From contig DATCTN010000006.1 in NCBI GenBank assembly GCA_036567965.1, forward strand, positions 62,001 to 126,000: a DNA stretch of 64,000 bases, given 5' to 3'. The notes beneath the pieces are model-generated. The model did no database searches, was not told the origin of the DNA, and saw only the letters and a program-made list of their open reading frames with translations. Source of the stretch: Candidatus Kryptoniota bacterium (GTDB lineage: Bacteria; Bacteroidota; Ignavibacteria; Kryptoniales; JAKASW01). Position numbers and translations under genes: made by a program. Positions 43,906 through 51,614 of the stretch are shown here, piece after piece; the first letter of the stretch is position 1; every line of letters starts with the position of its first letter.

Positions 43906-46071
43906 ATGCGACAACTTAACATACAATCTCTCCTTCTGGTTGTCCTTGTTTCGGCAATATCATTTTCTTGCAGTTCGAACAAGGGGACCTTGAAATCGGA
44001 AGAAATAGCGTTAGCAGGTCGGAACGCGAACGAGCAACCGGATTCCGCCAGTATCAGCAGCTCTATTGAGAAGAGCAGAGCAGAAATCAGCAGGCCGTCC
44101 AGCCTCACCATGCTGGATGGAGTGGACTCGATCCTCACTGACGGCGAAGCGGTTTCGAAGCTTATGGAGTCAGCGAGAAAGCATTACGCGGCGGCGATCA
44201 AGTTGCAGAAGGAAGGACAGCAAGATTCTTCCGCGATCGAATTTGAGAACGCGATCGACGTAATGAATGACCTCAGCTACTATCCCGATATTGAGGAGAA
44301 TAAAGACTTTGTAGCGCTGAGCCAGAGCATAATTAGCGATTACGAGAAATATATTTCGTCCGTCCAGAACCTTGGACCGGGCACCTCAGTATTTGCCCTT
44401 GAAGAGAAGCTGTCTCAGATTGTCGATACGATAAATGTTTCGGGCACAAATTTCCCTACCGCTCAGATCCCAAAGACAACCGTTCCTCTAGTTATGAACA
44501 GGTATGTTGAACAGAATATTGAGTTCTTCACGACTAAGGGAAGATGGCATATGCAGGACTGGATTCGCAGGTCCGGCTTATACATCCCTCTGATGAAGAA
44601 GGTATTCCGAGATGCGGGTTTGCCTGAGGAAATCGCGTACCTGTCTTTGCCGGAAAGCGGTTTGCATCCCACAGCACGTTCATGGGCGCGAGCCGTAGGG
44701 CTGTGGCAGTTCATCCGATCAACTGGCAATCTGTACGGCCTTCACTCGAATTGGTGGTATGACGAGCGGAGGGATCCTGTAAAGGCCACCGAGGCGGCGG
44801 CAAGCCATCTTAAAGACCTTTATGAGTACTACAACGACTGGTATCTCGCAATCGCCGCGTACAATTGCGGGACAAGACATATTGACCGCGCTATCCGTCG
44901 AAGTCACCACATAAGAGATTTCTGGAAGATCAGACGACTGCTTCCGAGGGAAACGCGGAATTATGTGCCGCAGTATATTGCGGTGACCCTTATAGTCACA
45001 AATCCGAAGGAATATGGATTTAACGATGACACAGAGACGTCGACTGTCACATGCGACACGGTTAAGATCCCTGACAGTGTTGATTTGAAAGTTCTAGCAG
45101 ACGCCACAGGAGTGGATCTCGACACTTTGCGTGATTTGAATCCACAGCTGGTGCACGCAGTTACACCTCCGAGTTTTGACGGACAAGAATATCCTCTCCT
45201 CGTTCCGGCAGGCACAGGACCTGCATTTGAGGCAGACTATCAGAAACTCCCCGAGACGGTGAAACTCACATGGACCTTCCACAGAGTCATACGCGGGGAA
45301 ACCATTTACGGGATAGCAAGGCGATATCGGGTAAGCATGGCGTCGCTCAAGTTTGCGAACGACCTCTCACGTCGAACCCGTCGCGTGCGTCCGGGAACCC
45401 TTCTCATTATTCCGGTGAAAAGCTCTTACTATGCCTTGAGCGGAAAGAGCAAAACATCTGCGATTGATATCGGATCAAACATTGCGGAGACCAGATACGA
45501 CAGTTCTCCAATTCACGTCGTCAGACGCGGCGAGACATTGAGTGAAATCGCAGAGGAGCATGGGACAACGGTTCGTACATTGAAGAGACTGAACAATCTG
45601 AGCACCTCGAGAATCAAACCCCGGATGAGGCTATTCGTTACATCCGCCGACACTGATAACCATGCGTCTGCACCGCGGTCAGCAGTGAAAGTTGCAGCTA
45701 AAACTCCCTCGCCGGCGCCGTCTACCACCGGTTCCTATGTCTATCACAAAGTCAAGAGACACGAGACGCTCGGCAGAATTGCGACGATTTATGGAGTCAA
45801 CGTATCCGACCTGAAGAATTGGAACAATCTCCATTCAACTAGAGTCAGGCGCGGTCAGCTCCTGATGATCATGTCGCCATCGATAGGCAATCAGAAGGGC
45901 GACAATATGATATCGGAGACTTCCGACTCGAGGATGATTTACAGGGTCAGGCGAGGTGATTCGCTCTGGAGCATCGCACACAAGTTTGGAGTGACTATCG
46001 ACCGGCTCCGGAAGTGGAACACAACTGCGGAAGATCTTCGGCCGGGCCAGCGGATCATTATTTACAACTGA
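43906..46071 (+). CDS. mltD: MltD-like lytic transglycosylase lipoprotein with four LysM domains
   Basis: Periplasmic peptidoglycan-cleaving enzyme. The 721 residues begin with a lipoprotein signal whose lipobox ends in Cys22 (ISFSC). A helical, Ser-rich region and an SLT domain follow (about 195-380), with catalytic Glu250 in AYLSLPESGLHPTARS and downstream AVGLWQFI and AIAAYNCG motifs. Four LysM peptidoglycan-binding repeats follow, starting near HRVIRGETIYGIARR, HVVRRGETLSEIAEE, HKVKRHETLGRIATI and YRVRRGDSLWSIAHK. A further LysM-like stretch (DLKVLADATGVDLDTLRDLN) precedes them. A consensus promoter lies upstream. The LOG gene starts within 8 nt of its stop. Confidence 0.93.
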   Translation: MRQLNIQSLLLVVLVSAISFSCSSNKGTLKSEEIALAGRNANEQPDSASISSSIEKSRAEISRPSSLTMLDGVDSILTDGEAVSKLMESARKHYAAAIKLQKEGQQDSSAIEFENAIDVMNDLSYYPDIEENKDFVALSQSIISDYEKYISSVQNLGPGTSVFALEEKLSQIVDTINVSGTNFPTAQIPKTTVPLVMNRYVEQNIEFFTTKGRWHMQDWIRRSGLYIPLMKKVFRDAGLPEEIAYLSLPESGLHPTARSWARAVGLWQFIRSTGNLYGLHSNWWYDERRDPVKATEAAASHLKDLYEYYNDWYLAIAAYNCGTRHIDRAIRRSHHIRDFWKIRRLLPRETRNYVPQYIAVTLIVTNPKEYGFNDDTETSTVTCDTVKIPDSVDLKVLADATGVDLDTLRDLNPQLVHAVTPPSFDGQEYPLLVPAGTGPAFEADYQKLPETVKLTWTFHRVIRGETIYGIARRYRVSMASLKFANDLSRRTRRVRPGTLLIIPVKSSYYALSGKSKTSAIDIGSNIAETRYDSSPIHVVRRGETLSEIAEEHGTTVRTLKRLNNLSTSRIKPRMRLFVTSADTDNHASAPRSAVKVAAKTPSPAPSTTGSYVYHKVKRHETLGRIATIYGVNVSDLKNWNNLHSTRVRRGQLLMIMSPSIGNQKGDNMISETSDSRMIYRVRRGDSLWSIAHKFGVTIDRLRKWNTTAEDLRPGQRIIIYN

Positions 46072-46078
46072 TCCTTTG

Positions 46079-46645
46079 GTGGACCCGAAGCTCTCGATTC
46101 CCTCCAGAAAATCAAAAATTGTCACAATTTTCGGCAGCAGCCGACCTAAGGCAGGTTCTCCAGAGTACGAGGACGCGCTGCTTCTCGGCAAGAAGCTATC
46201 CTCCGCGGGAATTTCAATTTGCACGGGCGGTTACGGAGGAATCATGGAAGCTGCTTCGAAGGGAGCAGAGGGGTCAGGTGTCCAGATCATCGGCGTGACT
46301 ACCTCCATCTTCTCGCCCACACCTAATGAATACGTGAACGTCCAGGTCCACACGCAGTCACTTTATGAAAGACTGGAGAAGCTAGTACACTTCGGAGACG
46401 GCTATATCATACTAAAAGGCGGAACGGGTACACTCGTAGAGCTCTCGCTCGTATGGGAGTTAATGAACAAAAACATCATCAACGAAAAGCCCATCCTCAC
46501 GGTGAAAGATTTCTGGAAGCCGGTCATAGAGTTACTTGATAAAGAGCTTGCCTACGAAGGCAAAGAATCCTGTTCGCGATTTGTAAGAGTGGCGGCCGAT
46601 GCTGGGGACGCAGCGAATAAGATGATAGACGCACTCGCGGGCTAG
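46079..46645 (+). CDS. LOG-family protein (nucleoside-5'-monophosphate phosphoribohydrolase-like)
   Basis: Rossmann-fold protein of the LOG/'lysine-decarboxylase-like' family; characterised members cleave the N-glycosidic bond of (cytokinin) nucleoside monophosphates. About 188 residues. The signature pairs are ICTGGYGGIMEAASKGA (about residue 47) and LKGGTGTLVELSLVWE (about 111), the latter matching the PGGxGTxxE motif with Lys in place of Pro. The start is uncertain: GTG at 46079 or TTG at 46076; neither has a clear ribosome-binding site and the gene may be coupled to mltD. Substrate unknown. Confidence 0.82.
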   Translation: MDPKLSIPSRKSKIVTIFGSSRPKAGSPEYEDALLLGKKLSSAGISICTGGYGGIMEAASKGAEGSGVQIIGVTTSIFSPTPNEYVNVQVHTQSLYERLEKLVHFGDGYIILKGGTGTLVELSLVWELMNKNIINEKPILTVKDFWKPVIELLDKELAYEGKESCSRFVRVAADAGDAANKMIDALAG

Positions 46646-46681
46646 TATTTCATCCCTCTTCTTTGACGGGGCCCCGGAAAT

Positions 46682-47608
46682 TTATTCCGCAGAGTAGCTG
46701 CTTACAATTTCCTTCGCGACAGAAACGGGATCTCTTCCTGTCGACTCAATCCATATGATCCGTTTGTCTTTTCTGAACCAGGTCATCTGGCGTTTGGCGT
46801 ATCTTCTAGTATTCATTTTGATGAGGTCTACCATATCCTCGTACCTGATGTTTCCCTGCAGGTAGCGTATCGCTTCCTTGTAACCAACTGTTTGAAGCGA
46901 ATTGAGTTCAGGGTCGAACCCCTTCCTCAGAATTTCCTTAACCTCATCGAGAAGACCTGAGGTAATCATGTCGTCGACCCGCGCCTCGATCCGCCTGTAG
47001 AGGGTCGTCCTATCTACAAGAATTCCAAACTGTATAGTTTTAAAGTCAGGTCGAATTGGAGAATCAGTTCTCATTTCAGAAATCTTCCTGCCGGAGGCAT
47101 GATAGACTTCGAGCGCTCTGATAATTCGTTTGTAGTTCTGCGGTAAGAGTCCTTCAGCTGCTTCAGGGTCAACGTGTTTCAACTCATCGAGTAGTGCTTG
47201 CGGTGTCTCGGTATGAAGTCGATTGCGCAACCGAGTTTTGATTTCCCTGCCGACTTCAGGAGCGTCGAAAAGCCCGTCGACAATTGCACGTACGTAGAGA
47301 CCCGAACCGCCCACGATAATGGGTGTCAGATTTCTTGAGAAGATGTCTCTCGCGGCGTCCCAAGCGAGCTTGGCATATACGCCAGCACTTACCTCATCCT
47401 CGGGTGAGAGGATGTCGACTAGATGGTGCGGAACTTCCGCGCGTTCTTCGAGTGACGGCTTTGCTGTGCCGACATTTAGAACTCTGTAAATTTGTCTCGC
47501 GTCTGCCGAAATAATCTCGCCGTTTGCAAGTTTCGCGAGTTCGATCGCTATTTTCGTTTTCCCCGCGCATGTCGGTCCGACGACGGCGATCGCCAACCGG
47601 TCAGCCAT
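46682..47608 (-). CDS. miaA: tRNA dimethylallyltransferase
   Basis: Adds a dimethylallyl group to A37 of tRNAs that read codons starting with U. The 308 residues contain the P-loop GPTCAGKT at residues 12-19, SADARQIY near 34, the LVDILSPEDEVSAGVYA segment, IIVGGSGLYVRAIVDG and a C-terminal region ending RRYAKRQMTWFRKDKRI. All are MiaA landmarks. Its ATG overlaps the pcm stop (8-nt overlap). It is last in the folP-cdaA-GT2-pcm-miaA series. Its donor, dimethylallyl diphosphate, comes from the MEP pathway for which dxr is also encoded here. Confidence 0.95.
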   Translation of the reverse strand: MADRLAIAVVGPTCAGKTKIAIELAKLANGEIISADARQIYRVLNVGTAKPSLEERAEVPHHLVDILSPEDEVSAGVYAKLAWDAARDIFSRNLTPIIVGGSGLYVRAIVDGLFDAPEVGREIKTRLRNRLHTETPQALLDELKHVDPEAAEGLLPQNYKRIIRALEVYHASGRKISEMRTDSPIRPDFKTIQFGILVDRTTLYRRIEARVDDMITSGLLDEVKEILRKGFDPELNSLQTVGYKEAIRYLQGNIRYEDMVDLIKMNTRRYAKRQMTWFRKDKRIIWIESTGRDPVSVAKEIVSSYSAE

Positions 47609-48272
47609 TCGTGTCTCGCCAGCCTTCTTTCCCTATCAATGGCACAAATTTGAAATCGGCTTTGTCCACTAGTTCGAACTCATTGTTAGCATTGATCTTC
47701 GTGACCTGTTTCATTTGCTGGAAATCGTGCGAGCCGACCGGAATGATAAGTCTCCCGCCGATCTTTAGCTGCTCGACCAGCGGTTTCGGGATTTCAGGCG
47801 CGCCGGCCGTCACCACGATTCCGTCGTACGGCGAGAATTCCCTCCAGCCGATCGTGCCGTCACTTATTTTCGAAACAAATCTGACGCCCAGACTCTCAAG
47901 GACCTCTCGAGCAGACTTCAGGAGAGACGGGATTCGTTCGATCGTAAATACTCTGATTCCCATTGCAGAAAGGATGGCGGTCTGGTACCCGCTTCCCGTC
48001 CCGATCTCCAGAACTTTTTCGAGCGGCTGAACATTCAACGACTCTGTCATTACAGCCACCGTATAGGGCTGCGAAATAGTTTGCCCTTCTCCTATGGGAA
48101 GCGCTGCATCGTCGTACGCGTGATTCCTTAACGGAACCGGGACGAAGAGCTCCCGTTCGACCTCCGCCATGGCCTTAAGAACACGCTCGTCGGAAATTCC
48201 GCGCTCCTTGAGAAGTCTTATCATATCTTCTCTCGCTTCAGAATATTTGTCGAGCAGCTTCCGTTTAGCCAT
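47601..48272 (-). CDS. pcm: Protein-L-isoaspartate O-methyltransferase
   Basis: SAM-dependent repair enzyme that methylates L-isoaspartyl residues in damaged proteins. The 223 residues carry the SAM-binding motif VLEIGTGSGYQTAIL near residue 80. Upstream lie the family segments FVPVPLRNHAYDDAALPIGEGQ (landmark DDAALPIGEGQ) and QPYTVAVMTESL, and downstream DGIVVTAGAPEIP and GGRLIIPVGS. The protein has the expected length and all motifs. It overlaps both neighbours by 8 nt. Confidence 0.94.
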   Translation of the reverse strand: MAKRKLLDKYSEAREDMIRLLKERGISDERVLKAMAEVERELFVPVPLRNHAYDDAALPIGEGQTISQPYTVAVMTESLNVQPLEKVLEIGTGSGYQTAILSAMGIRVFTIERIPSLLKSAREVLESLGVRFVSKISDGTIGWREFSPYDGIVVTAGAPEIPKPLVEQLKIGGRLIIPVGSHDFQQMKQVTKINANNEFELVDKADFKFVPLIGKEGWRDTNG

Positions 48273-48936
48273 GACGGATCACGAAAGATTTAATAAACAC
48301 TTTTATGAAACGAAGGATGTCTACGACACGAATCGAGCTCTTCGAGTCGTTGTAAATTGTTTTAACCGGAACCGACCCGATTGAGAATCCTGCAATGGCA
48401 GCTTTGATCAGCATATCCGATTCGTACTCGAAGTATTTCGCGCGAGAATCGATTCGTTTCAGCACTCTCGATCTGTAAAGCCTGTAGCCGCACTGACTAT
48501 CGGCTATGGTTACTCCTGTGCGCCACGAGATCATCCTGGACGTTATCGAGTTCGACATGAACCTGTGGAACGGCATCTTGTCTGAAGAAATTGTTCGCCG
48601 GCCGACGACGATGTCATATTTCTCAGACGCGGAAATGAAATTAGGGATTTCGGATGGGTCGTGCTGCAAATCGGAATCCATCGTGATGAGGAGGTTATAA
48701 TCGAGGTCGAGTGCCTTTTTCACTCCGTCCCTGAGGGACACTCCCTTACCTTTCCTGCGGCCGTGGCGGAGGACCCATGCGCCGTGCTCTCGCGCCATGA
48801 GTTCCGTTTGATCAGAAGAGCCGTCATCCACGACAAAGATATCTTCCCGGGGAACATAATCCGACACCCTGGTGATTACATCCCCTATTGACCTGGCTGC
48901 GTTGTACGCCGGAATGACCACAGCGATTTTAGGCAT
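48265..48936 (-). CDS. Family 2 glycosyltransferase (dolichol-phosphate-mannose-synthase-like)
   Basis: GT-A fold glycosyltransferase, 223 residues, with no C-terminal membrane helices. VVIPAYNAARSIGDVI at the start binds the nucleotide sugar. VDDGSSDQT and MDSDLQHDP are the Asp-rich metal and catalytic motifs, and DSQCGYRLYRSRVL near 150 matches the acceptor loop of polyprenyl-phosphate glycosyltransferases. It probably transfers a sugar to a lipid phosphate; donor and acceptor are unknown. It is embedded by 8-nt overlaps between cdaA and pcm. Confidence 0.86.
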   Translation of the reverse strand: MPKIAVVIPAYNAARSIGDVITRVSDYVPREDIFVVDDGSSDQTELMAREHGAWVLRHGRRKGKGVSLRDGVKKALDLDYNLLITMDSDLQHDPSEIPNFISASEKYDIVVGRRTISSDKMPFHRFMSNSITSRMISWRTGVTIADSQCGYRLYRSRVLKRIDSRAKYFEYESDMLIKAAIAGFSIGSVPVKTIYNDSKSSIRVVDILRFIKVFIKSFVIRHG

Positions 48937-49744
48937 CCTCGGCCGCGTGCCTCAAAATAGATTTAGACTCCTTATCCGTAGGACCGGGGAGAGTTTCTTT
49001 GAGTCGTCTCCTGAGACCTTCCGGGGAGAGCCCGCGGGTGAGGACGCCGTTCTCTGCGACTGAGATCGTGCCGGTCTCTTCCGAGACTATCACAACGAGT
49101 GCGTCGGATTGTTCGGATATTCCGAGTCCCGCCCGGTGACGCATCCCCAGCACATAGCCGCTGATCTTGGTAGTGGAGCTCAATGGCAGGGTGCACCTCG
49201 CCGCGTCGATGATGTCGCCCCGCACGACGACTGCGCCGTCATGGAGCGGAGCCTTCGGATTGAAGATCGATACGAGGAGTTCCTTGGACACCTTCGCGCG
49301 GATCTCATCGCCGGTTTCGATTGTCGTTCTCAGCGCACTTCCTCTTGCTAGAACGATCAGCGCTCCGTGCTGCCTGTTGCTCAGCTCTGCCGCCGCATCA
49401 GCGATTTCGTCCACCGTCTCGCTAATGTCGATATGGATGAAGAATCTTACAAAACTGTTTTTGCCGAAATATAAGAAAAGCCGCCTCAGCTCGGGCTGGA
49501 ACAGAACTATGAAAGCGATAACCCAAATATTTGTCAAGGTACCGAGCAGCCATCCAAGAGCTCTCATACCCAGTGCCTGCGCGATAAATGAAAGGGCGAG
49601 TATCATCAGAAGGCCGATAAATATCTGTGCTGCGACCGTCCCCCTCATGACCTGGTACAACTTGTAGAAAATAAACGCAACAATCGCGATGTCGACGATG
49701 TCGAGGAGGGTTACAGTAATGAATCCGATTCTAAAAAGTTCCAT
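48929..49744 (-). CDS. cdaA: Diadenylate cyclase CdaA
   Basis: Membrane enzyme making the second messenger c-di-AMP from two ATP. It has 271 residues. Three N-terminal membrane helices (about 13-31, 39-58 and 66-84) are followed by a DisA_N/DAC domain (about 95-240). The catalytic DGA motif is at 169-171 (LHDGAVVV) and RHR at 202-204 (GMRHRAGLGISEQSDA). The folP-cdaA neighbourhood is frequently seen in Bacteroidota. No cdaR or c-di-AMP phosphodiesterase is in the window. It overlaps the glycosyltransferase start by 8 nt. Confidence 0.95.
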   Translation of the reverse strand: MELFRIGFITVTLLDIVDIAIVAFIFYKLYQVMRGTVAAQIFIGLLMILALSFIAQALGMRALGWLLGTLTNIWVIAFIVLFQPELRRLFLYFGKNSFVRFFIHIDISETVDEIADAAAELSNRQHGALIVLARGSALRTTIETGDEIRAKVSKELLVSIFNPKAPLHDGAVVVRGDIIDAARCTLPLSSTTKISGYVLGMRHRAGLGISEQSDALVVIVSEETGTISVAENGVLTRGLSPEGLRRRLKETLPGPTDKESKSILRHAAEDA

Positions 49745-49823
49745 CTGTCGATCTTATTCTACGACCAGCCTGCGCCGCAGACTCGAAGTGAATCGCCCGG
49801 GGCGATCGATGCTGAAAGTGAGG

Positions 49824-50681
49824 TCATAACCTTTGTCTTCTGATCGCGTCGGCTACGAGTGCTACGCGCCTCATCTCGCGCACATCGTGGACCCTGACAA
49901 CGTCGACGCCATTTAAAATGCAGGCAGCGACGGCCGCCGCCGTGCCTTCCAGGCGCGACTCCACGGGCGTTTCAAGTATCTTTCCAATGAAAGACTTTCT
50001 GGACACTCCTACCAGGATCGGCACACCGATTCTGCGAAACTCCGACAGCCGTCCGATCAGTTCAAGATTGTGGTCCGGAGTTTTGCCGAAACCGATTCCT
50101 GGATCGATCATAATCTGATTGATTCCCTTACCCTTGGCGAACGAAACGGCCTTCGACAGGTACTCGTAAATTTCTCCGATCAAATCATCATAATGCGGAT
50201 CGGACTGCATGTCCTTCGGAGTCCCTTTGATGTGCATGATGACCACGGACGCGCCGCATGACGCGACCGTGTCGGCCATCTTCGGATCGAAGTGGAGACC
50301 GCTGATATCGTTGACTATGTTCGCACCGGCTTTCAGCGCCTCGAGAGCGACCTGCGACTTATAAGTGTCGACGGATAATGCTACCCCGCTACGTTGGCGC
50401 AGCTTCGACACGACCGGGACAACTCTTCTAAGTTCCTCGTCGAGCTGGACTATGTCTGCTCCAGGCCGGGTCGACTCTCCGCCGATATCGATAATGTCGG
50501 CGCCATCTTTCAACATCTGGAATCCATGCAAGACCGCATCGGTTTGGGCAAAGTATCTTCCACCGTCGGAAAATGAGTCGGGAGTTATGTTCAGGATGCC
50601 CATGACAAATGTGCGCTTCCCGAATTCGAATGTAGTATCGCCGAATTTGTAGACTAAGTTTGCGGGAGTGGATTCAGTCAT
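49824..50681 (-). CDS. folP: Dihydropteroate synthase
   Basis: Folate-pathway enzyme that joins p-aminobenzoate to the pterin diphosphate; it is the sulfonamide target. The 285 residues show MGILNITPDSFSDGGRY near residue 26, DIGGESTRPGAD near 63, SVDTYKSQVALEAL near 101, MIDPGIGFGKT near 189 and GVSRKSFIG near 220. It is 79 nt upstream of cdaA on the same strand and diverges from rpsU. Confidence 0.96.
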   Translation of the reverse strand: MTESTPANLVYKFGDTTFEFGKRTFVMGILNITPDSFSDGGRYFAQTDAVLHGFQMLKDGADIIDIGGESTRPGADIVQLDEELRRVVPVVSKLRQRSGVALSVDTYKSQVALEALKAGANIVNDISGLHFDPKMADTVASCGASVVIMHIKGTPKDMQSDPHYDDLIGEIYEYLSKAVSFAKGKGINQIMIDPGIGFGKTPDHNLELIGRLSEFRRIGVPILVGVSRKSFIGKILETPVESRLEGTAAAVAACILNGVDVVRVHDVREMRRVALVADAIRRQRL

Positions 50682-50689
50682 TATGAGTA

Positions 50690-50718
50690 AATATAAGCAG
50701 AACAGTCGGTATTGTCAT
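50690..50718 (-). promoter_or_regulatory. Promoter of folP-cdaA operon
   Basis: On the minus strand ATGACA (50718-50713), a 17-nt spacer and TATATT (50695-50690) end only 8 nt before the folP ATG. If used, the transcript would have almost no leader. Confidence 0.5.
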
Positions 50719-50750
50719 CACTTACAAAGGCGGACTTTGCCGACCGAATC

Positions 50751-50779
50751 TTGTTTTTGGGGCTGCCGATGATTAGCTT
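50751..50779 (+). promoter_or_regulatory. Possible promoter of rpsU
   Basis: TTGTTT (50751-50756), a 17-nt spacer and TAGCTT (50774-50779) lie 38 nt before the rpsU start. The -10 box is imperfect. Confidence 0.35.
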
Positions 50780-50817
50780 ATTCGAAAGTTCATTTAAAAA
50801 AAAGGAAGGTGATACTA

Positions 50818-51012
50818 TTGGTCGGCGTCATTGTTCAAGAGAATGAGCCGATCGACAGAGCACTGAGGCGCTTCAAGAAGAAGTATGAGCGTTCCGGAAT
50901 TCTGAAAGAATTCAAAAAGCGAACTTACTTCACGAAGCCTTCGGTCCGCAAGCGGATGAAACGCGTAAAAGCTATACGCCGTTCCCAGAAGCTTGCATCG
51001 GAACTCGGTTGA
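50818..51012 (+). CDS. rpsU: 30S ribosomal protein S21
   Basis: Small basic ribosomal protein of about 64 residues. After the start it reads VGVIVQENEPIDRALRRFKK, the classical S21 N-terminus, and then FKKRTYFTKPSVRKRMKR. A TTG at 50818 is chosen as the start because it gives the family N-terminus and GGAAGG lies eight bases before it; a GTG nine bases earlier is the alternative. A strong terminator follows, so it forms a single-gene unit. Confidence 0.92.
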   Translation: MVGVIVQENEPIDRALRRFKKKYERSGILKEFKKRTYFTKPSVRKRMKRVKAIRRSQKLASELG

Positions 51013-51018
51013 TACGGA

Positions 51019-51063
51019 AACCGTCCCGGCAGATGAATTCACTACCGGGACGGTTCTTTTTTA
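51019..51063 (+). terminator. Intrinsic terminator of rpsU
   Basis: A perfect 11-bp stem, AACCGTCCCGG (51019-51029) with CCGGGACGGTT (51045-51055), encloses a 15-nt loop and is followed directly by CTTTTTT. Confidence 0.9.
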
Positions 51064-51205
51064 GGGGCACGTTCCAGAATAGCAAGATTGATTCTCTTCT
51101 TAGATCCAATCCCCCTGCAAGATTTCAATAATCAGCCAATGCTGTGGCGTACTCCGAATAAGTCAGTCGCTGAAACATGAATAGTTCCGCCCGGGGAAGG
51201 TGACG

Positions 51206-51523
51206 TTAATTCAAGATGTAGATCTGTACTGCGTCTGGCGTCACGGCTGCATAAGCTTTCACGTTCTGACGATTGTTTGAGCCGATCTCCACGCCGTAAC
51301 CAGAAATGTAGATGACTTGTGCAGGCGAAGCGGTGGAGGCAATACTTGCCCTAACACGGTCCGGGCCAGAAGGTTTCGTTGTGCCGACCGCATATGTCCC
51401 GTCGTCATTTTCCGCGTCAGCGATCGTTAGGCCGAAATTCTGGAAGTCCTCTCCCCCGCCCGCCATCGACTTCGGTGCACACACGATCATACTCGCGACT
51501 CTTTCTGGAAAAAGGAGAGACAA
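51206..51523 (-). CDS. Possible small hypothetical protein or gene remnant
   Basis: Open frame of 105 codons in the 550-bp gap between the rpsU terminator and nuoN. An internal ATG (51490; MIVCAPKSMAGG) is a more likely start than the first codon. No Shine-Dalgarno, signal peptide or family was recognised. Residues such as ADAENDDGTYAVGTTKPSG and VIYISGYGVEIGSNNRQN look like alternating beta strands and recall surface or tail-fibre beta domains. This could be a fragment of a larger gene. An overlapping frame on the other strand makes coding status doubtful. Confidence 0.3.
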   Translation of the reverse strand: MSLLFPERVASMIVCAPKSMAGGGEDFQNFGLTIADAENDDGTYAVGTTKPSGPDRVRASIASTASPAQVIYISGYGVEIGSNNRQNVKAYAAVTPDAVQIYILN

Positions 51524-51614
51524 TCACCACGCGTCGATTTAGAAAAGGATCTTAAGAGCTAGAAGGCGAGGAAAGTAACCGTCAGTTGCAGTTGAAAATT
51601 GAAATCCTTATTGG

